In this document: positions 1-6,165 of the stretch, piece after piece
Numbering within the stretch: the first letter of the stretch is position 1
How the letters are laid out: every line of letters begins with the position of its first letter
Origin: Streptomyces caelestis
GTDB lineage: Bacteria; Actinomycetota; Actinomycetes; Streptomycetales; Streptomycetaceae
Direction of reading: 5' to 3'
DNA length: 7,048 nt
Assembly: GCF_001279005.1 (NCBI RefSeq)
Contig: NZ_LGCN01000274.1
Location: 1 to 7,048, forward strand
Made by a program: the position numbers and the translations under genes
Notes under the pieces: generated by a model
What the model saw: only the letters and a program-made list of their open reading frames with translations
Databases searched by the model: none
What the model was told of the DNA's origin: nothing

Positions 1-352
1 CCGGCGCGGATCACGTGTCCCGGGAGGGCGAGGGCGCGGACGCGCCGGCCGCTGCGGGCGGCCACCCCCGCCCCGCCCCCTTCCCGCCGTACGCGGCCAC
101 CCCGCCCCGTCTCCTCCGCGCCGCAGGCGGCCCCCGCTCCCGCCTGCCGCCTGCCGCGGCCGGCCACCCGCCGCGTCAGCCGCGGGCGGCGGCGTGCCGC
201 GTCAGCCGTCTGCCGCGTCGGCCGCGGGCAGTCGTGCCGCAGGGCGGCACGGGTGGGCGCGACGGCACCCCGCAAGCGCCGGGCCGCGCGAACACCCCCC
301 GGCCTGCAGCGACGCCGGGCGCCCGGCAAACGCGCGGGGCCGAGGAAAGCGC
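1..352. other. Gene-free, very G+C-rich region with short repeats and hairpins
   Basis: I see no credible gene here. Open frames exist on both strands only because stop codons are rare at this composition, and their translations are low-complexity proline/alanine/arginine strings without a domain. Visible structure: an 8-bp stem at 123-147 (GCAGGCGG / CCGCCTGC, 9-base loop), a perfect 8-bp stem with a 3-base loop at 233-251 (CGTGCCGC AGG GCGGCACG), a 14-base perfect palindrome at 314-327, and three copies of CCGCGTC[A/G]GCCG starting at 171, 197 and 213. Any of the hairpins could help end transcription coming from the minus-strand regulator, or from a gene left of the window. None is followed by a U tract. 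Confidence 0.55.
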
Positions 353-381
353 GGGGTGCACCGCCCCGGACCGGTGCCCCC
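353..381 (-). terminator. Possible hairpin terminator of the TetR-family gene
   Basis: The arms GCACCG (358-363) and CGGTGC (372-377) pair. The stem extends through GGGG (353-356) with CCCC (378-381), with T357 bulged and an 8-base loop at 364-371. Read on the minus strand, the hairpin starts at the last base of the TAG stop codon. It is followed by a short pyrimidine-rich run containing TTT (about 340-350), not a full U tract. The position directly after the gene supports a terminator role, but this composition produces many chance hairpins. Confidence 0.4.
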
Positions 382-1130
382 TACGCCGGGCGTGAGCGCA
401 AACCCTCCAGCAGGATGTCCAGCAGCCGCGCCGACGCCGCAGCCTGCTGCGCCGCATCCGGCAGGGACGGCGCCGCCGTCGCGATCACCAGCAGGACGTC
501 CGACACCGACACGTCCGGCCGGAGCTCACCCGCGGCCCGCGCCCGGTCCACCAACTGCCCCACGACGTCCAGCAGCTCCGCGGCCCCCGCGTCGCCCTCC
601 GCCGCCACGGCCACCGCCGTCTCCGGCACCAGCCGCAGCTCACCCGCCCCCTGCGTCCGCTGCTGCGGCAACCGCGCGTGGTCCGGCAGACCGTGCTCCT
701 CCACCACGCCCACCCGCAGCACCTGCGGCGGCAGTAACCGTCCCGCACCGGACGCGACCGACGTGCGCAGGAAGCGGGACAGCGCAGCCCACGGCTCGTC
801 CTCCTGGCCGAGCGCCGCCCGCGCCTGGTCGGTCAGCCGGGAGGTCTCCTCCTCGGCGATCCGCCGCACCAGGACGTCCTTGCTCGGGAAGCGCCGGTAC
901 ACCGTGCCCACGCCGACCCGTGCCCGGCGTGCCACGTCCTCCATCGGCGCGCCGTACCCCAGCTCGCCGAAGACTTCCCGTGCGGCACGCAGCACGTGCT
1001 CCAGATTGCGCTGGGCGTCCACGCGCAGCGGTGTCGTGCGTGCCCCGTCCGGGCGTCCGCCGCCCGTGGGCGCGCTCATCGTCGCGCCGGCCGCGAGAGC
1101 GGAAGACCAATGAGAGTCCTGAACATGCAT
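381..1130 (-). CDS. TetR-family transcriptional regulator
   Basis: A 249-residue DNA-binding repressor of the TetR family, acting as a cytoplasmic dimer. The N-terminal helix-turn-helix domain spans about residues 42-91. It contains REVFGELGYGAPMEDVARRA followed by the recognition segment VGVGTVYRRFPSKDVLV, a form very common in actinomycete TetR proteins. The rest is the helical ligand/dimer domain, whose last 60 residues (LLDVVGQLVDRAR... to ...ARLLDILLEGLRSRPA) form good amphipathic helices. No ligand can be named. The start at 1130 is chosen because GGGGGA lies 6 bases upstream. An in-frame ATG at 1079 would give 232 residues, closer to the usual family length, but has no Shine-Dalgarno sequence. 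The gene is divergent from the flavoprotein gene and has a palindrome 21 bases upstream of its start, suggesting autoregulation. The TetR call is certain; the start is less so. Confidence 0.93.
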   Translation of the reverse strand: MHVQDSHWSSALAAGATMSAPTGGGRPDGARTTPLRVDAQRNLEHVLRAAREVFGELGYGAPMEDVARRARVGVGTVYRRFPSKDVLVRRIAEEETSRLTDQARAALGQEDEPWAALSRFLRTSVASGAGRLLPPQVLRVGVVEEHGLPDHARLPQQRTQGAGELRLVPETAVAVAAEGDAGAAELLDVVGQLVDRARAAGELRPDVSVSDVLLVIATAAPSLPDAAQQAAASARLLDILLEGLRSRPA

Positions 1131-1136
1131 GTGTAT

Positions 1137-1142
1137 TCCCCC
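1137..1142 (-). promoter_or_regulatory. Ribosome binding site supporting the 1130 start of the TetR gene
   Basis: On the minus strand GGGGGA lies 6 bases before ATG 1130-1128. The competing in-frame ATG at 1079-1077 is preceded only by a GGCCGGCGCGACG-type context with no Shine-Dalgarno match. This favours the longer protein beginning MHVQDSHW. Confidence 0.55.
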
Positions 1143-1151
1143 GGTAATGAC

Positions 1152-1167
1152 GTCTCCCCCCGGAGAC
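1152..1167. promoter_or_regulatory. Candidate TetR operator (inverted repeat)
   Basis: A perfect inverted repeat, GTCTCC-CCCC-GGAGAC, is centred about 30 bases upstream of the TetR-family start codon at 1130. TetR regulators often bind such palindromes to repress themselves and a divergent gene. That this protein binds here is inferred from position only. Confidence 0.45.
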
Positions 1168-1508
1168 TTCTCCCCGCCATTGATGGCCGGGGTGCGTGGA
1201 ACAGGTCCGGCCTGTCGGTCCCGCCCGTCGCGAGCCCGATGAGCACATCCCCCTACACCCCGTCGACAGACGAACATAGTTGAGAGGGAGTCAATTCAGA
1301 AGGGGCAGGTTCCGCACGGAGCGCCCCCCGATCGGAGTACGGGGCGTGTACGTCCTGAATGTACCCCTGCCTGTGGGCGGGCTCACCGCTGCTGACCTGT
1401 GAGGATTTCGGCAGGGTCGGTAAATCGGCCAACCCGGGGCACGAGGGCCCTCCGGTCACACAACTCGTCGGGGCTGTGGACAAACGCGAGCGACGGGTGC
1501 GTCATGGG

Positions 1509-2888
1509 ATGGTGAAGGAACGTGCGCGCATTCTCGTTGTCGGCGGCGGCTACGTCGGGATGTACACGGCCCTGCGCCTCCAGCGGAGGCTGAAACGGGA
1601 ACTCGGGCGGGGCGAGGCCGAGATCACGGTCGTCACCCCGGATCCGTACATGACGTACCAGCCCTTCCTCCCCGAAGCGGCCGCCGGCGCCATTTCCCCC
1701 CGGCACGTCGTCGTACCGCTGCGTCGTGTCCTCGACCGGTGCCACGTCGTCGTCGGCGAGGCCACCGGCATCGACCACGCCACCCGCACCGCCACCGTCA
1801 GCACGCTCGCCACCGGTGAGGAGGGCACGGGAGGACGGCAGGTCGCCTACGACGAACTGGTGCTCGCACCCGGTTCCGTGTCGCGCACCCTCCCGATCCC
1901 CGGCCTCGCCGACCACGGCATCGGCTTCAAGACGGTGGAAGAGGCCATCGGCCTGCGCAACCACGTCCTCGAGCAGATGGACATCGCCTCCTCCACGCGC
2001 GACCCCGCCCTCCGGGACGCCGCCCTGACCTTCGTCTTCGTCGGGGGCGGCTACGCGGGCGTCGAGGCGCTCGGCGAGCTGGAGGACATGGCCCGTTACG
2101 CCGCGCGGTACTACCGCACCATCCGGCCCGAGGACATGAAGTGGATCCTCGTCGAGGCGTCCGGGCGGATCCTGCCCGAGGTCGGTGAGGAGATGGGCCG
2201 GTACACCGTCACCGAACTGCGCCGGCGCAACATCGACGTCCGCCTGGAGACCCGGCTGGAGTCCTGCGCCGACCGTGTCGCCGTGCTCAGCGACGGGGCG
2301 CGCTTCCCCACGCGTACGGTCGTGTGGACGGCCGGGGTCAAACCGCATCCCGTCCTCGCGGCCACCGACCTGCCGCTGGACGGGCGGGGGCGGCTGAAGT
2401 GCACCGCCGAGCTGGCCGTGGACGGGGCCGCGCACGCGTGGGCCGCGGGGGACGCCGCCGCCGTCCCCGACGCCACCGCGGGGGAGCCCGGGCGGGAGTG
2501 CGCCCCCAACGCGCAACACGCGCTCCGCCAGGCGCGGGTCCTCGGGGACAACGTGGTCCACTCCCTGCGGGGCGAACCGCTGGAGACGTACGCCCACAAG
2601 TACGCCGGTTCCGTCGCCTCCCTCGGGCTGCACAAGGGCGTCGCCCAGGTCTACGGACGCAAGTTCAAGGGATACCCCGCCTGGTTCATGCACCGGACCT
2701 ATCACCTCAGCCGCGTCCCGACCTTCAACCGCAAGGCGCGGGTGGCCGCCGAATGGACGCTCGCCGGGCTCTTCAAACGGGAGGTCGTCTCGCTCGGCTC
2801 ACTTGAGCACCCCCGTGCGGAGTTCGAACTGGCGGCCGGTGGAAAGCCTTTCCAGGGCCCCCCGAACGACCCGAAGGGGTCGTCCTGA
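1509..2888 (+). CDS. Type II NADH dehydrogenase-like FAD/NAD(P)-dependent oxidoreductase
   Basis: A 459-residue two-dinucleotide-fold flavoprotein of the NDH-2 group, expected to oxidise NADH and reduce menaquinone at the inner face of the membrane without proton pumping. The FAD-binding fold begins ILVVGGGYVG (residues 8-17), followed by the YMTYQPFLPEAAAG segment. The second, NADH-binding fold has FVFVGGGYAGVE (175-186). WTAGVKP (273-279) and WAAGDAAAVPD (311-321) are the conserved C-terminal FAD contacts. PNAQHALRQA (333-342) matches the AQxAxQ-type motif near the quinone site. The C-terminal part (YAHKYAGSVASLGLHKG, then WFMHRTYH and FKREVVSLG) matches the membrane-associated region of actinobacterial NDH-2. 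No transmembrane helix is obvious. ATG 1509 is chosen because it places the fold 8 residues in, as usual; no Shine-Dalgarno is seen. GTG at 1497 or 1512 is possible. Streptomyces often has several paralogues, so the exact substrate is not certain. Confidence 0.9.
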   Translation: MVKERARILVVGGGYVGMYTALRLQRRLKRELGRGEAEITVVTPDPYMTYQPFLPEAAAGAISPRHVVVPLRRVLDRCHVVVGEATGIDHATRTATVSTLATGEEGTGGRQVAYDELVLAPGSVSRTLPIPGLADHGIGFKTVEEAIGLRNHVLEQMDIASSTRDPALRDAALTFVFVGGGYAGVEALGELEDMARYAARYYRTIRPEDMKWILVEASGRILPEVGEEMGRYTVTELRRRNIDVRLETRLESCADRVAVLSDGARFPTRTVVWTAGVKPHPVLAATDLPLDGRGRLKCTAELAVDGAAHAWAAGDAAAVPDATAGEPGRECAPNAQHALRQARVLGDNVVHSLRGEPLETYAHKYAGSVASLGLHKGVAQVYGRKFKGYPAWFMHRTYHLSRVPTFNRKARVAAEWTLAGLFKREVVSLGSLEHPRAEFELAAGGKPFQGPPNDPKGSS

Positions 2889-2900
2889 CCGAACTCAGGA
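2866..2900 (+). terminator. Two tandem hairpins over the flavoprotein stop codon
   Basis: The first hairpin is ACGACCC-GAAG-GGGTCGT (2866-2883, perfect 7-bp stem) within the last codons. The second is TCCTGA-CCGAAC-TCAGGA (2883-2900, perfect 6-bp stem) and contains the TGA stop (2886-2888). They share base 2883, so only one can be complete at a time. There is no U tract. They could attenuate or end the transcript before the phosphatase gene 160 bases on. Confidence 0.45.
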
Positions 2901-3060
2901 ACTCCACCGGACGGCCCTGCGTCTGACGGATGTCGGCCCGGTCGGCACCCTGCCAGACTGGTCCACCACCGCGGGCGGGCCCCACCCGCCCCGGTGCGGC
3001 CCCCGGGGCCCCGGCCGGTCCCGGTTTCCGGCCGCCGACAACTACACGAGGCAAGGATTC
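2889..3060 (+). other. Intergenic region upstream of the phosphatase gene
   Basis: The flavoprotein frame has ended and the in-frame extension of the phosphatase back to 2803 translates to arginine/proline-rich sequence that does not look like protein, so this 172-base gap is taken as promoter and leader. I see no -35/-10 pair with acceptable spacing; CAGACT at 2954-2959 is a weak -10 candidate without a partner. Confidence 0.4.
3048..3057 (+). promoter_or_regulatory. Ribosome binding site deciding the GTG start at 3061
   Basis: GAGG (3048-3051) lies 9 bases, and AAGGA (3053-3057) 3 bases, before GTG 3061. The first has normal spacing. No other in-frame start nearby has a better site, so translation is assigned to begin with V(M)NFTRWSARLPG. 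Confidence 0.6.
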
Positions 3061-4710
3061 GTGAACTTCACGCGCTGGAGCGCCCGGCTCCCCGGAACGC
3101 AGCGCCGCGCCGCAGCGCGGAGCGAGCAGGCGGTCTCCCCGGACCGGCAGGGAGAGGGCTCCGTGCCCGGGGCCCGCGCCGAACGACTCACCGACGGCGT
3201 ACCGGCCGTGCCCGCCGTCGACGAGCTCCGGGTGCGCGAGGTCCTGGACCACGTCCCCTCCCTCGTCGCCCTGGTCCACGGCCCCGACCACCGCATCGCC
3301 TACGTCAACGACGCCTACACCGCGGCCTTCGGCGTCCGCCCGATCGGCGCCCCCGCGCGCGGAGCACTGCCCGAACTGGAAGCACTCGGCCTGCTGCCCC
3401 TCCTCGCCCAGGTCCTGCGCAGCGGCAAGCCCCGCACGGTGAAGTCCCGCAAGGCCCCCGACGGCCGCTCCTACACCTTCACCTGCACCCCGGTCACCGA
3501 GGTCGAGGGCCGTGGGGTGCTCGTCTTCGCCACCGACGTCACCGACCACGCCGAGGCCGCCGAACGCCTGCGCGCCAGCGAACGCCGTCAGCGCGAGACC
3601 GCCGTCACCCTCCAGCGCTCCCTCCTCCCCCAGGAACTGGAGGAGCCCGACGACCTGCGCGTCGCCGCCACCTACCACCCCGGCGGCACCGAGGCCGCCG
3701 TCGGCGGCGACTGGTACGACGTGATCACCCTGGGCGGCGGCCGCACCGCCCTGGTCATCGGCGACGTCATGGGGCGGGGGGTGCGCGCGGCGGCGGTCAT
3801 GGGACAGCTCCGTACGGCCGTACGGGCTTACGCGCGGCTCGACCTCCCGCCGCACGAGGTGCTCCAGCTGCTCGACGGCCTCGCCATGGAGATCGACGCC
3901 AACCAGATCGCCACCTGCGTGTACGCCATCCACGACCCCAACGAGGGCCGCCTGGTGTACGCCTCCGCCGGCCACCTGCCCATCCTGGTCCGCGACGAGA
4001 ACGGCGCCGTCCGGCGCGCCGACGAACCGACCGGCCCCCCGCTCGGCACCGGCGGCTGGATGCACGCGTCCGGTTCCGTCCCCCTCGGCCCCGGCTCCAC
4101 CGCCGTCCTCTACACGGACGGCCTGGTGGAACGGAGGAACGAGGACCTGGACGAGGGCATCGCCGCCCTGGAGCGCGCCCTGGCCGGAGCCACCGGCAGC
4201 CCTCAGGTCGTCTGCGACCGCCTGGTCCGCTCGGCCGGCGTGACCCCGGACCACGACGACGACGTTGCTGTTTTGGTGCTCCAGCACCCCGCCCGCAAGG
4301 GCGCGGAGGGCGAGCTCTTCCGCAACGCCGCGCTGGAACTGCTCGGAGGGGTCGAGGCGGCCCCCCGCGCGCGTGCCTTCGCCTCCGGCGTGCTGACCAG
4401 CTGGCGTTTCCCCGCGGAGCTGCACGACCTGGGCGTTCTGGCCGCCAGCGAACTGGTCGCCAACTCCCTCCAGCACGGCACCCCGCCCATGCGGCTGCGG
4501 CTGCGCCGCACCGACCGCCGCCTGATCATCGAGGTCACCGACGGCGACGACCACCTGCCGAGGCGCCGCCGCGCGGAACCCGGCGACGAGTCCGGCCGGG
4601 GCATCGCCATCGTCGCGACGATCGCCTCCGGCTGGGGCAGCAGACGCACCCCGGGCGGCGGCAAGGCGGTCTGGTGCGAGTTCCTCCTGCCGAAGACGCC
4701 CGGCTCGTAG
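3061..4710 (+). CDS. PAS / SpoIIE-type PP2C phosphatase / RsbW-like ATPase fusion protein
   Basis: A 549-residue soluble three-part regulator. Residues about 57-160 form a PAS-like sensor (VPSLVALVHGPDHRIAYVND ... VFATDVTDHAEAAE), linked by a helix (RLRASERRQRETAVTLQRSLLP, 169-190). A SpoIIE/RsbU-type PP2C phosphatase occupies about 190-410. Its metal-binding aspartates appear intact in VGGDWYD (D217), IGDVMGRG (D235), LYTDGLVE (D353) and DDDVAVLVL (399-407), and ASAGHLP is also present. A C-terminal GHKL-type ATPase (about 440-543) has the N box ELVANSLQHG (E464, N468) and GRGIAIV, as in RsbW anti-sigma kinases. Such phosphatases dephosphorylate anti-anti-sigma factors, and RsbW-like domains phosphorylate them or bind sigma factors. 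No partner gene lies nearby, so the target is unknown. Families of this kind are numerous in Streptomyces. GTG 3061 is chosen for its Shine-Dalgarno. Confidence 0.93.
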   Translation: MNFTRWSARLPGTQRRAAARSEQAVSPDRQGEGSVPGARAERLTDGVPAVPAVDELRVREVLDHVPSLVALVHGPDHRIAYVNDAYTAAFGVRPIGAPARGALPELEALGLLPLLAQVLRSGKPRTVKSRKAPDGRSYTFTCTPVTEVEGRGVLVFATDVTDHAEAAERLRASERRQRETAVTLQRSLLPQELEEPDDLRVAATYHPGGTEAAVGGDWYDVITLGGGRTALVIGDVMGRGVRAAAVMGQLRTAVRAYARLDLPPHEVLQLLDGLAMEIDANQIATCVYAIHDPNEGRLVYASAGHLPILVRDENGAVRRADEPTGPPLGTGGWMHASGSVPLGPGSTAVLYTDGLVERRNEDLDEGIAALERALAGATGSPQVVCDRLVRSAGVTPDHDDDVAVLVLQHPARKGAEGELFRNAALELLGGVEAAPRARAFASGVLTSWRFPAELHDLGVLAASELVANSLQHGTPPMRLRLRRTDRRLIIEVTDGDDHLPRRRRAEPGDESGRGIAIVATIASGWGSRRTPGGGKAVWCEFLLPKTPGS

Positions 4711-4724
4711 CCGAGCCGGGCGTC
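4695..4724. terminator. Strong hairpin between convergent genes, stop codon in the loop
   Basis: A perfect 13-bp G+C-rich stem: GACGCCCGGCTCG (4695-4707) pairs with CGAGCCGGGCGTC (4712-4724). The 4-base loop TAGC contains the TAG stop of the phosphatase gene. There is no U tract, which is usual for Streptomyces terminators. It lies 43 bases from the end of the convergent MFS gene, so it probably serves both directions. Confidence 0.8.
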
Positions 4725-4767
4725 CGGACGCGCACAGGCGTACAGGGGTGATGGCGGAGCGCGTGGA

Positions 4768-6054
4768 TCAGGCGTGCGCCGGAGCCTGCCCGGCTGCCGC
4801 GCCCCCCTGCGTCACCACACGGCTCCGCGCCACCGAAGGCTGGTTCTGCACGTCGGTGAGCTGCCGTCCGAGCCGCACCGCCAGCACCGTGATCCCCAGC
4901 GAGAACAGCAGGAAGATCACGACGTACGGGGCGTGCAGCGAGGCGCCCAGCGGACCGCCCACCGCCGGACCCAGAGCCAACGCGAGCTGCTTCACCAGGG
5001 CGAACGCCGAGTTGTACTGCCCCGCCATCCCGGTCGGCGCGAGATCGGCGACCAGCGGCGCGAGCGTCGGCGACAGCATCGCCTCGCCGAGCCCGAACAG
5101 CGCGTACGTCGAGATGAACGCGGCGGTCGCCATCGTCCGGCTCCCGTCGCCCAGCCCCGCGTACCCGGCCACGGCCCACGCCACGGCCCAGATCAGCCCC
5201 ACGGACGCGATCACGCGCGAGCGCTTGCGCCGCTCGACGAACCGCAGCACCGCGAACTGCGCGACCACGATCACCAGGGTGTTCGCGGCCAGGGCCGTCC
5301 CCAGCGCGGAGGTGGAGATCCCGGCGGCCTCGACGCCGTACGCGCTCAGCCCCGACTCGAACTGTCCGTAGCAGGCGAAGAACAGCACGAAGCCCAGCAC
5401 ACACAGCTGCACCATGGCCCGGTTGCCCAGCAGCTGCTTCCAGCTGCCCTTGACCGACTGCGCCGGAGCGCCCTCGACACGCGGCGCGCGCGACATCCGC
5501 GCCGTCGCCATCACCACGACCAGCAGCAGGAACATCGCCGCTTCGATCGCGAAGAGGAGGGTGAAGGAGCCGGCTTTCGTGGGATCCACGAGGTGACCGC
5601 CGATGAGACCGCCGACGCCGAGCCCGAGGTTCTGCAGGAAGAACTGCATGGCGAACGCCCGTGACCGGTTCTCCGTGGTCGAGCAGTCCACGATCATCGT
5701 CGCGAGCGCCGGCTGCATCACGGCCTGCCCGGCGCCCAGCGCCGCCGCCGACAGCAGCACGGTCGCCGCCCCACTCGACAGACCCAGGCTCAGCGCCCCG
5801 ATCGCGGCCGTGACCAGGGCGACGAGCAGCACCGGCAGCGGACCGCGCCGGACGATCGCCCGTCCGGCGAACGGCAGCACGATCAGCGCGGCCACGGCGA
5901 AGACGGCGAGTACGAGACCCGCCGTCATGGCCCCCAGCCCTCGCACCTGCGCCACGTAGACGTACAGATACGGGACCGTGAAGCCCAGCCCGAACGCGCT
6001 GAGTGCGTTGCCCACGTGGATCCGGCGCATCGCCGTGTCCATCGCCCTGGTCAC
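4768..6054 (-). CDS. MFS transporter, probable drug/metabolite efflux pump
   Basis: A 428-residue integral membrane protein of the major facilitator superfamily, with about 12 hydrophobic segments from IHVGNALSAFGLGFTVPYLY to VVIFLLFSLGITVLAV. A central cytoplasmic loop lies near residues 185-210 (TARMSRAPRVEGAPAQSVKG). The TM2-3 loop has a motif-A-like FAGRAIVRRGP (62-72), although the usual acidic residue is V. TM5 carries a motif-C-like glycine run, LGLGVGGLIGG (143-153), as in proton antiporters of the DHA1 type. A C-terminal hydrophilic tail follows. The pairing with a divergent MarR regulator supports an efflux role, but the substrate is unknown. GTG 6054 is preferred because GAGAGAGG lies 5 bases upstream; GTG 6060, ATG 6042 and TTG 6069 are alternatives in the same frame. 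It converges on the phosphatase gene. Confidence 0.93.
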   Translation of the reverse strand: MTRAMDTAMRRIHVGNALSAFGLGFTVPYLYVYVAQVRGLGAMTAGLVLAVFAVAALIVLPFAGRAIVRRGPLPVLLVALVTAAIGALSLGLSSGAATVLLSAAALGAGQAVMQPALATMIVDCSTTENRSRAFAMQFFLQNLGLGVGGLIGGHLVDPTKAGSFTLLFAIEAAMFLLLVVVMATARMSRAPRVEGAPAQSVKGSWKQLLGNRAMVQLCVLGFVLFFACYGQFESGLSAYGVEAAGISTSALGTALAANTLVIVVAQFAVLRFVERRKRSRVIASVGLIWAVAWAVAGYAGLGDGSRTMATAAFISTYALFGLGEAMLSPTLAPLVADLAPTGMAGQYNSAFALVKQLALALGPAVGGPLGASLHAPYVVIFLLFSLGITVLAVRLGRQLTDVQNQPSVARSRVVTQGGAAAGQAPAHA

Positions 6055-6059
6055 GTTCA

Positions 6060-6067
6060 CCTCTCTC
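6060..6067 (-). promoter_or_regulatory. Ribosome binding site of the MFS gene
   Basis: On the minus strand GAGAGAGG ends 5 bases before GTG 6054-6052. The in-frame GTG at 6060 overlaps this element and TTG 6069 lies before it, so both fit less well. Confidence 0.5.
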
Positions 6068-6085
6068 AAGCAGTTAGGAGTGAAG

Positions 6086-6113
6086 ACTTAGAAGCTAAAG
6101 TTCGATGCTAAAG
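6086..6113. promoter_or_regulatory. Tandem operator-like repeats for the MarR-family regulator
   Basis: Two 15-base units, ACTTAGAAGCTAAAG (6086-6100) and AGTTCGATGCTAAAG (6099-6113), match at 12 of 15 positions with a 13-base period. The first contains the palindrome TTAG-AAG-CTAA (6088-6098). A weaker third copy, TTAGGAGTGAA (6074-6084), matches the core at 8 of 11. They lie between the divergent MFS and MarR genes, where MarR proteins normally bind. Assignment to this MarR protein is inferred from position and symmetry. Confidence 0.6.
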
Positions 6114-6130
6114 ACTACATAGAGAAGGAC

Positions 6131-6159
6131 TTCAAGGCAAAGAGGGGGCGTGCCATACT
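6131..6159 (+). promoter_or_regulatory. Candidate promoter of the MarR-family gene (leaderless)
   Basis: TTCAAG (6131-6136), a 17-base spacer and CATACT (6154-6159) form a plausible sigma-70-type promoter with a weak -35. The start point expected 6-7 bases after the -10 falls on the ATG at 6166. No Shine-Dalgarno precedes that ATG, consistent with a leaderless mRNA. Confidence 0.5.
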
Positions 6160-6165
6160 GCGCCC

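Larger units (their letters stand above)
1131..1508. other. Divergent intergenic region between the TetR and flavoprotein genes
   Basis: This 378-base gap should hold the promoters of both flanking genes. Visible items are the inverted repeat at 1152-1167, a smaller one at 1201-1215 (ACAGG tccgg CCTGT) and an A+T-richer patch at 1271-1302. On the minus strand that patch holds TTCTGA (1296-1301), a 17-base spacer and TATGTT (1273-1278), a weak promoter candidate for the TetR gene. GTAC occurs three times at 1337, 1348 and 1361. No plus-strand pair with good -35 and -10 boxes stands out. The in-frame extension of the flavoprotein frame back to 1359 is not protein-like and is treated as non-coding. 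Confidence 0.5.

Noticed and set aside
15..395. Plus-strand open frame of 126 codons at the left end
   Set aside because: Its translation is a proline/alanine/arginine-rich string with no domain, no ribosome binding site is seen, and it runs into the TetR gene on the other strand.
194..1147. Long plus-strand open frames opposite the TetR gene
   Set aside because: Low-complexity shadow translations (Pro/Ala/Arg) of the antisense strand; the minus-strand frame has an unmistakable helix-turn-helix.
1280..1308. TTGAGA at 1280-1285 as the -35 of the NDH-2 promoter
   Set aside because: No TANNNT hexamer occurs at suitable spacing downstream.
1359..1508. Upstream in-frame extension of the NDH-2-like protein by 50 residues
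   Set aside because: The extra residues do not resemble the family, whose members start just before the first dinucleotide-binding motif, and the stretch lies in the divergent promoter region.
2803..3060. Upstream in-frame extension of the phosphatase by 86 residues
   Set aside because: It overlaps the end of the flavoprotein gene and translates to Arg/Pro-rich sequence, while GTG 3061 has a good ribosome binding site.
2773..4554. 593-codon minus-strand open frame opposite the phosphatase gene
   Set aside because: Glycine/valine/alanine-rich antisense shadow caused by the G+C bias; the plus strand encodes intact catalytic motifs over the same bases.
2994..4751. 585-codon plus-strand frame overlapping the phosphatase gene
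   Set aside because: Arginine/proline-rich translation of the wrong frame with no domain.
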